Origin: Scleropages formosus
Lineage: Eukaryota > Chordata > Actinopteri > Osteoglossiformes > Osteoglossidae
Direction of reading: 5' to 3'
Assembly: GCF_900964775.1 (NCBI RefSeq)
Contig: NC_041830.1
Span: 9,839,501-9,903,500, forward strand
Length of the DNA: 64,000 nt
In this document: positions 58,346 to 64,000 of the stretch, in pieces
Numbering within the stretch: position 1 is the stretch's first letter
How the letters are laid out: the number at the start of each line of letters is the position of its first letter
Notes under the pieces: model-generated
Database searches by the model: none
The model's input: only the letters and a program-made list of their open reading frames with translations
What the model was told of the DNA's origin: nothing
Made by a program: the position numbers and the translations under genes

Positions 58346-60456
58346 CATGAGTTTTTCTGCCACCTGAAACACATCCCTGTGTGTGTTTAGAAGGCTGGCT
58401 AGTGTTTGTATAGCACATCCTACTGAGGCCTGATGTGCCTTGACACACACTTCACGCTCCACTTTCCATATTCCTTGATGGAAAAAAGGGCTTCAGGGTG
58501 TCCTCGGTGCAGTCAGGTGGTGAAACCGGTGAAGAAGGTCCGACGTGTACAGGATCCGTTGGGTACAGTTCGGTTTAGTGCCAGCAGAACTGATGCAACA
58601 ATTCAGAGTTGAGCCATCAGCCGGAATCATCCAGCTGAACATCAGGTGGAGATTACTTTTCCGTGTAACATAAATCTATTATGAACGAAAGGGAATCAAG
58701 GGGCCCCGATATGATGCAACGGTGAGTTTACTTCTGACATCTCGGTGCATCACCTACAGTCTAACGGAAAGAACCTGCAGAACCTGCTGCCCATACCTGC
58801 AAACTCTGGCAAACTCAATAAATTGTCCTCTGGTATGTGAACTTTGTTAGCAGGATCTCGGGATAAACAGTCATACTAAACATACTAAAATGAACACGTT
58901 TTGACCTGATTCTAGAACATTCTACATCACTTTCATCAGATCATCTCAGCAACCATCCATCACCACAAGGACACGTCCTTTTCCCCGCCTGTAGGCCCAA
59001 AGCCATAAACCTGATGAATACGTCCACGATGGCTCTTTGACAAGACGTCATCTGGTGTCTTGTTCCGAAAAAGCGACATAGGGATCGTCATACCACGGAT
59101 TCCCACCCGGACCACCTCCTGCCTCGGTAACCACCAGCTCCACAGTGTCCACCTCCTCTGCTCCATGGTTAGGTGATCCAGCTGCGCTTTGCGGGACCTG
59201 CAACCAGAACCCTGCCATGATGTGCGGCTGTCGGAGCCTAACAGGTGCGTTAAGTAGGCTGGGGGCAGGGTTCAAGCACCATGGCAACACAGGGAGGACA
59301 GTTTGAGTTATTCCCAACACCTCTGCTGGTGGAGAAGAGCTCGTACTGCCAACGGAATTTATTAAGTTGGGGGGGTATCAGCGGAGATGATCTGTCACTC
59401 GTATTGATTAACAGCCCTGCCAGGACGCACAGAGGACTCCACTATCGATCAAGTGGCCTTCGCCGCTTCCTGCACTCTGGCCCTGTGCTCTGCACGGAAA
59501 CTAGAGGAAAACACTGGAAACGGACGACTTATACTGAAACGCCGTACTCATTTTTTCTGTTTTTGTTTTTTTTTTGAAGGGGGGTGCTGCATTATTTTAA
59601 GGCCCCATATAAATCTCCCTGTAAAGTAAATCACATCAGAGCTGTATGTCTGGGGAATCAGATTATTAAAAGCACAATTGGGGAGTTTTCGGTACATCTC
59701 TGGGATAAAGGTTAAGCACTTAGGAAATTGAGTCAGCTGGAGCTCTGGGTGTGTGTAGGGAGGAGACCTTAAGTCATGGTTTGTCCATATCCACTGTGTT
59801 CACACACTCTTCCTCCCACTCACATGTCTCACTGACCTAAGAGGATGAGAACAGCTGGATCACTATACAGAGACAGAATAGCAACTCCTACATGAACACA
59901 GGTGGTCCTAGTTCTCCTGGTCAGGTCGGGTTAAGTGGTAGAGCACCAGTATGCCTACCCACTGACCAGCTGGTTTCGGACTGGTTAAAAGCCCAGCAAC
60001 CTTAGATCTGCCGCTTGATGCGCTGAAGAGACTCGCTAATGAACTCCGACATCAATCTGTTCAGTAAACACACATGAATAATCAATAATCAATAAATCAT
60101 ATCCCCGTGATGCTGCGATGGGAACACACATCCTCCTTGTGGCCTTCTGGGAACCAGTCTGAACGTTTCAGCGACGTTTCGGTGATGCCAGCGTCTCCCT
60201 CGGGTCATAAATGAAACATTTTGCTCGGCACAATGGGGTGGGAATTTTTTAAAAAAAAATAACGCTCGGCTACTGCATTCGGAACAGATCAGATTCACAC
60301 ATTTTTTAATTGTGGCTGGAATACATTTACAAGCAACATGAGCAATCTCATAAAAGTGATTTAAAGCGCTTGTAGTTACTTTTCAGAAATAGCAGTGGCA
60401 AGAAACTCTGCACTGCCACCTTGAGAGAAGAAGCAGGCACTGCACACAGGAGGCCT

Positions 60457-60458
<2 letters not shown>

Positions 60459-60498
<40 letters not shown>

Positions 60499-60692
60499 TC
60501 TGAACCGCTTGTCCCATACAGGGTTGCGGGGAGCTGGAGCCTAACCCGGCGACACAGGGTGCAAGGCTGGAGGGGGAGGGGACACACCCAGGACGAGATG
60601 CCAGTCCATCACAAGGCACCCCAAGCAGAACTTGAACCCCAGACCCACCAGAGAGTAGGACCTGCTCCAACCCACTGCGCCACCGCGCCCCC
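60459..60692 (-). mobile_element. SINE (family A), minus strand, with 14-bp target duplication
   Basis: CACAGGAGGCCTTC occurs at 60445-60458 and 60693-60706, exactly flanking a complete element from GGGGGGCGCGGTGGCGCAGT (head, minus strand) to its CT/(CA)n tail. Confidence 0.92.
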
Positions 60693-60879
60693 CACAGGAG
60701 GCCTTCAATCACATCGAAATGATCAGCGCTGACATTTAGAAACCCATTTACAAAAAGTTAAAAAAATAAGAGCTCTGGATGCACCTGTGGAATTACTGCT
60801 TTTTGGCACAAAGTGCTACATTATGGGAAAGTCGGACCTTTATCTATCAGGGGAACACAGTAAACCACCAGCACTGGGA

Positions 60880-61075
60880 AAGCAGCATGGTGAGTCAAGC
60901 TGTCGCCTTCCACTTGAAGGACCTGGGTTCAAATCCCACCTCCTGCTGCAGGACCCCTGATCAATTACCTGCCTTGAATTGATGGAGTACAAATTACCTG
61001 GCTGTATAGACAAGTAAGTCAGTGTAAGTAGATTAAAATGGTAAATTGTTGTGGAGTAAAGCACTGGATTGATAA
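60880..61075 (+). mobile_element. SINE (family B)
   Basis: GGGAAAGCAGCATGGTGAGT head region, B box GGGTTCAAATCCC, TGCAGGACCCCTGATCAATT, tail GTAAGTAGATTAAAATGG. Confidence 0.75.
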
Positions 61076-61128
61076 TTAATAAGGTATCAGTCAGCACTGA
61101 AATATATAATCTGAAAATATAACAAAAT

Positions 61129-61323
61129 TACACACACACTATCTGAACTGCTTGTCCCATATAGGGTCGTGGGGAGCTGGAGCCTAACCTGGCAACGCAA
61201 GGCTGGAGGGGGAGGGGACACACCCAGGATGGGATGCCAGTCTGTCACAAGGCACCCCAAGTGGGACTTGAACCCCAGACCCACCGGAGAGCAGGACCTG
61301 GTCCAACCCACTGTACCCCCCTT
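61129..61323 (-). mobile_element. SINE (family A), minus strand, with 11-bp target duplication
   Basis: TATAACAAAAT occurs at 61118-61128 and 61324-61334 around the element; body as in the 60459 copy but with a slightly shortened head. Confidence 0.9.
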
Positions 61324-64000
61324 TATAACAAAATCCTCCTTGTGAAATGATGACACCAGACAAGTGTCTATTCAACACCTTTATTCGTCCTTCAGTCTCC
61401 GCCGCCCTGAAGTCACATAGCCACAGTCTCCATGAGCCCCATGGAAAGGAACCCGCGCACAGCGCAGATTGGAATTTTTTTTAATCTGTCCTAATATGTA
61501 CAGCATATACATACAGTATATAATATAAATATATTATGTTTACAGATTGAAATGAAAACAGTCCTAAAAAACACCCCTCCCCCCCCCACACACACATAAG
61601 TTAATGCCACAACACTCGTGCGGAACTTCTCACATTTAATAATCATTTTCTGGTGAGATCATTTCATTCCATTGATGAATATCAATCTGTTGTTGTACTT
61701 TATATAAATATGTAAGGGAAATAAATTCAGCGTGTTGTCTGCTTGCTAGTGCACGTGTCTCTCTGCCTCGTTACGTTCAGCTCTGTGTTCGAAAGATGCA
61801 GCCGGAGTGAGACGATGGTTCTGGAAGGTGATGTCTGGACCCTGCAGTTACCATGGAAACAGGTCCAAAGAGGAAAGGCCTCGTGTGCAAACGCACCGAC
61901 CGGGCCGAGGGGTTTCACGTCTTCCAGAAGGTACAGTACTTGAACCGTCTTGCTCCCCACGACCTCTGCGGACAAACGCTCCGGGATACTGGGTGGTTTT
62001 TTTCGGCCTTAAGTTTACAAACGTGTCGGATCAACTGCTCACCTTACGGGACACAGACCCTCCTGGTTGCGAGGGTTCGACTTCCATGACTTGGTCCAGC
62101 CATCCAGTATTGACGAGCAAGGAACCTAAATAGAAGGTGTGAAACCTGTTGGTTTTGGTACAAAGTGGCGCACGTCTGATCTTTGATCCTTTCGCAATGT
62201 TCATCATTTAAATAAAAATAAATATTACACACAAACACAGACAGACTGTTGAGGCGATGAGGGTTTTGACTGTGGACGCCTCACAGAGCTACATCCGCCG
62301 TCACGCCCCTCGGCCTGAAGCGGCACCATCGTCACGCAAAAGGTAGGAGATACAATCACAGTTTGGAGGAATAAATAATGAGGTTTCAGTCTTTTCTGGG
62401 ATACTGGGATGCGGAACAGGATGAACGAGGGAGGCTGTGGGAATGGATTGGTGGAATTCAGACATACGAAACGCATCCTTTTGCACCGGTACGTCTCCGT
62501 CTCTGTCTCTCACAGATATTGGTGCACGGGCAGCCCGATCCCTGGCAGACCCCTGGGCACAGCATGGTCCCGTGAGGTCCTTTAACGCGGTACACCGCTG
62601 AGCAGCAACGACCCCTTCCCGGCCCGTGAGACTCTGGCTTTTTCTACGACTGAAGTATTTAAAAAAAAATTAATCGATTAACTATGGCAAAGTCCCCAAG
62701 GGTGACACCGGCAACACAAACCTGTTCCCCGCTCCGTGAGGGAAACGCTCATCTCATTGGCCGATCCACACTCAAGCCCCGCCCCCTCACTTCAAATTGA
62801 TAATCATACCACGCATGGTGACCGTGTGCACGCAAACACGGGCTTGGGCTTTGGTTTTGGGTAACACAGTGCAATACGTTCACACGTGTCCCACACACAA
62901 GGGCTGCTGCTGGTGGACACATGCAACAGACAAAACACGCAGCACAAGGGATTGTGTCTCTACAACAGATGCTCACGATCATCAGAACTGCTCCATCATC
63001 ACACGCGTCCGCAATCATCCGCAAAGCCTGCAGTCGGGCTGGACTCGGGGGGCACACATGGCACGTGTGGCGGTTGGCATGTCATTTCCATAACCCCGCA
63101 AGCCATCTTCTTCTTTTATGAATTACGGTAAGATGAAAGGTTTGACGTCCTATGCAAATCCACGCGCACGCTCAGAGTGGCATCGGCCCCACACCTGTCT
63201 AGGAGAACGTGTCAGGGGACGCACTCGCTGTCATTAGTCATCAGTTACACCGACACTGAGACACACTCCCGTCTCCATCCCACACGTGAAGGAGGTTCTC
63301 AGTCTCTCACGCCCGCCTGTGAGATGCTGCACCTTTACCTGCGGGGACACGCTCCTCCTTTCCAGCTGCACCAAGGCACCGGGACACACATTTACACAGA
63401 ATACACGTGTGGCGGATTTGGATCTTCTAAAACTGTCCCAAAGATAGACCCCCTTCGCTGCAACACTTCTGCTTGCTCAGCAATAAACACAGGTTAGGGT
63501 AGTTCGGGTGTAAAACACCTTATTGCTACGGAAACACTGCGGTGATAACACACTCAATGCTGATTGTGTGTACGAATGACTGTTTGCATGTTAAAGCTCC
63601 TGCTGCCTGGAGAACTGTTCTCGGGGAGCGACACGCACGAAGGGCCCCGGGTTAGAGGGCGTGCAAGGTCACAGACTGGAGCCGACAGGAAGATGCACTT
63701 TAGGAACCTCTCTCTTTCGGGTCCGTGTGCATCTCTGCTAAGGGCCACGTACAAATTCCTGTCCATCACTTTCTGGGAGACCGGAGCTCTCAACGATTCA
63801 TCTGATCCGGTGTCCAGATGAACGCAGACTCCCTAGAAAGAGGCTGTCATTCTTGTGTTTGTAAATCACAGGTGATTCAGTGCTCAACAAACATGATATG
63901 TGACAAAAAATCTCAAATTTAGTTCCCAGAAGGAGAAGCTGCTATACCCTCGAGTACGGGTTGACTGACATGAGAAAATGATGCGCTCATGCGATGACTG

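Larger units (their letters stand above)
58346..64000. other. Gene-poor right flank
   Basis: Contains three SINEs (listed) and short simple repeats. Open frames up to about 108 residues at 61.7-63.8 kb overlap on several frames and show no domain. The next human gene beyond DACT3, PRKD2, is not seen. A TTTATTCG near 61380 could be a minus-strand polyadenylation signal but has no gene attached. Confidence 0.5.

Overview
The window looks like nuclear DNA of a ray-finned fish. Its genes are split into short exons with GT-AG (and a few GC-AG) introns. It is crowded with short interspersed elements, (CA)n and (GA)n microsatellites and degenerate minisatellites, and it carries fish-type LINE relics and a Ty1/Copia element, a class known among vertebrates mainly from fish and amphibians. 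The commonest tRNA-derived SINE resembles one I associate with bony-tongue fish (arowana group); that placement is inference.

Five protein genes can be read with confidence. From left to right they are SNRPD2 (minus, about 5.1-6.0 kb), OVOL3 (plus, 11.7-13.5 kb), POLR2I (minus, 13.9-15.6 kb), DMPK (minus, 25.4-35.4 kb) and DACT3 (minus, 46.5-57.1 kb). For all five I could place coding exons whose phases join without conflict: 118, 285, 126, 549 and 634 residues. A further exon at the left edge (1-96) and a CpG-rich first-exon region near 2.4-2.96 kb belong to genes I cannot name. The human counterparts all lie on chromosome 19q13, and OVOL3/POLR2I are neighbours there too, so the window preserves part of an old vertebrate linkage group with local rearrangement.

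The five genes do not form one pathway. SNRPD2 is a spliceosomal Sm core protein and POLR2I a subunit of RNA polymerase II, both housekeeping. OVOL3 is a zinc-finger transcription factor, DMPK a Ser/Thr kinase, and DACT3 a Dishevelled-binding Wnt antagonist. OVOL3 and POLR2I converge and share a 0.4 kb 3' gap.

Mobile DNA fills much of the rest. The most striking object is a nest just upstream of POLR2I. A 5'-truncated L1-like LINE (15847-20595, 16-bp target duplication) holds a near-whole, apparently young Ty1/Copia element (15972-20077, 212-bp LTRs, 5-bp target duplication). The copia primer site matches the anticodon arm of initiator tRNA-Met, which implies priming from an internal part of the tRNA. 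Other nests are a TA-flanked MITE inside an L2-like LINE, a SINE inside another SINE, and a SINE inside a 20-21-bp minisatellite upstream of DACT3. The stretches 7.0-10.7 kb, 20.6-25.4 kb, 35.4-46.0 kb and 58.3-64.0 kb hold repeats and no gene I can defend.
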